A program made the position numbers and the translations under genes. A DNA stretch of 64,000 nt from Dysgonomonas mossii DSM 22836 (GTDB taxonomy: Bacteria > Bacteroidota > Bacteroidia > Bacteroidales > Dysgonomonadaceae). Below the pieces are notes generated by a model that made no database searches, was not told the DNA's origin, and saw nothing but the letters and a program-made list of their open reading frames with translations. The DNA lies in NCBI RefSeq assembly GCF_000213575.1, contig NZ_GL892006.1:671840-735839 (forward strand), read 5' to 3'. Below are positions 63,617-64,000 of this stretch, one piece after another; position 1 is the stretch's first letter; each line of letters starts with the position of its first letter.

Positions 63617-64000
63617 ATGGAAACTAATTTTAAAGAATTAAAGGAAGAAATCATAAAAAGAGCAAAAGCTGCTGATGCATGTACATCAGAATACAAAAGA
63701 GCATATAAGTCAGAATCTTTTGAAGAATTATTGCAAGTTATAAAAGACAACTTCGATTTTGCAGTAAGGCGTAAAGTTATAGATATAGAATTAATAAAGC
63801 TATATGAGAATGAGTTTAACAACAATAAAATATATGGGAATATAGATATTTCAGAAGGATATCTTCTAGTAGACAACGCGACTGTGGAAGCATCGGGCAA
63901 CGCGACTGTGGAAGCATGGGGCAACGCGACTGTGGAAGCATCGGGCAACGCGACTGTGAGAGCATCGGACAACGCGACTGTGAGAGCATGTGACAACGCG
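63617..64000 (+). CDS. Octapeptide-repeat protein, 3' end outside window
   Basis: ATG at 63617; 128 codons to the edge. The N-terminal 86 residues are helical and non-repetitive (METNFKELKEEIIKRAKAAD, CTSEYKRAYKSESFEELLQV, KLYENEFNNNKIYG). From about residue 87 the sequence becomes NATVEASG, NATVEAWG, NATVEASG, NATVRASD, NATVRACD. Repeats like this usually form a beta-solenoid. Known Bacteroidales phage and element proteins have a similar N-terminal part and variable repeats; function unknown. Confidence 0.75.
   Translation, partial: METNFKELKEEIIKRAKAADACTSEYKRAYKSESFEELLQVIKDNFDFAVRRKVIDIELIKLYENEFNNNKIYGNIDISEGYLLVDNATVEASGNATVEAWGNATVEASGNATVRASDNATVRACDNA
63875..64000 (+). repeat. 24-bp in-frame tandem repeat
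   Basis: Units of 24 bases beginning aacgcgactgtg; five full copies and a partial one are visible and continue past the edge. The first three keep gaagcatcgggc or gaagcatggggc, later ones agagcatcggac or agagcatgtgac. Near identity of copies points to recent expansion. Confidence 0.92.

Noticed and set aside
63875..64000. CRISPR-like repeat
   Set aside because: Repeats are adjacent with no spacers and stay in frame with a protein; it is a coding tandem repeat.

Overview
The window reads as chromosome from a Bacteroidota bacterium, order Bacteroidales; Dysgonomonas or a close relative is my best guess. Grounds seen in the sequence: promoters of the Bacteroidota type (TTTG, about 20 bp, TAnnTTTG) instead of -35/-10 boxes, weak Shine-Dalgarno signals, a fur-like/purA overlap, a NigD-like lipoprotein, a type IX secretion C-terminal domain, a GH13_8-type glycogen branching enzyme, and the parA-parB-DUF5683-LysM transglycosylase-rel order common in this phylum. 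The genus is inference.

Region 1 (1-30,040) is mostly minus-strand housekeeping: a partial RluB-type pseudouridine synthase with a Gly-rich arm, purB, a sugar aminotransferase, recN, two tandem metallophosphoesterases, a YugP-type protease, fur-like/purA, a NigD-like lipoprotein, tadA with a small overlapping gene, dinB, a sulfatase with its anaerobic maturase, murI, an ABC-F ATPase, lrgAB, lpxH, a MIP18-family gene, radC, efp and a Dcp-type peptidase. Plus-strand exceptions are a putatively exported zinc alcohol dehydrogenase and a small barrel protein.

Region 2 (30,205-51,546) is mainly plus strand: small orphan genes, glgB, manA, hemH, a glycosyltransferase, parAB, a LysM transglycosylase, rel, the rimP-nusA-infB group, an OmpH/Skp chaperone and an MFS transporter. 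Two leaders stand out: a terminator-like hairpin between the rimP promoter and its start, and a structured element between infB and ompH.

Region 3 (51,558-59,480) turns accessory and AT-rich: an oxidoreductase and a flavodoxin/ferredoxin protein, then orphan lipoproteins, a type IX secreted protein, two very small hydrophilic proteins and small membrane proteins. It carries two homologous loci, each with a palindrome over the promoter, a short transcribed region and an intrinsic terminator. I read them as paralogous small RNA genes.

Region 4 (about 59,500 to the end) looks like the left, regulatory end of a prophage or related element: a LexA/CI-type repressor, a duplicated operator/promoter module, tightly packed tiny genes, a structured RNA-like block in front of an HNH/AP2 endonuclease, a tRNA-like gene with an abnormal anticodon region, and a gene with 24-bp tandem repeats that runs off the window. 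No integrase, transposase or structural gene is visible, so the element type stays open.
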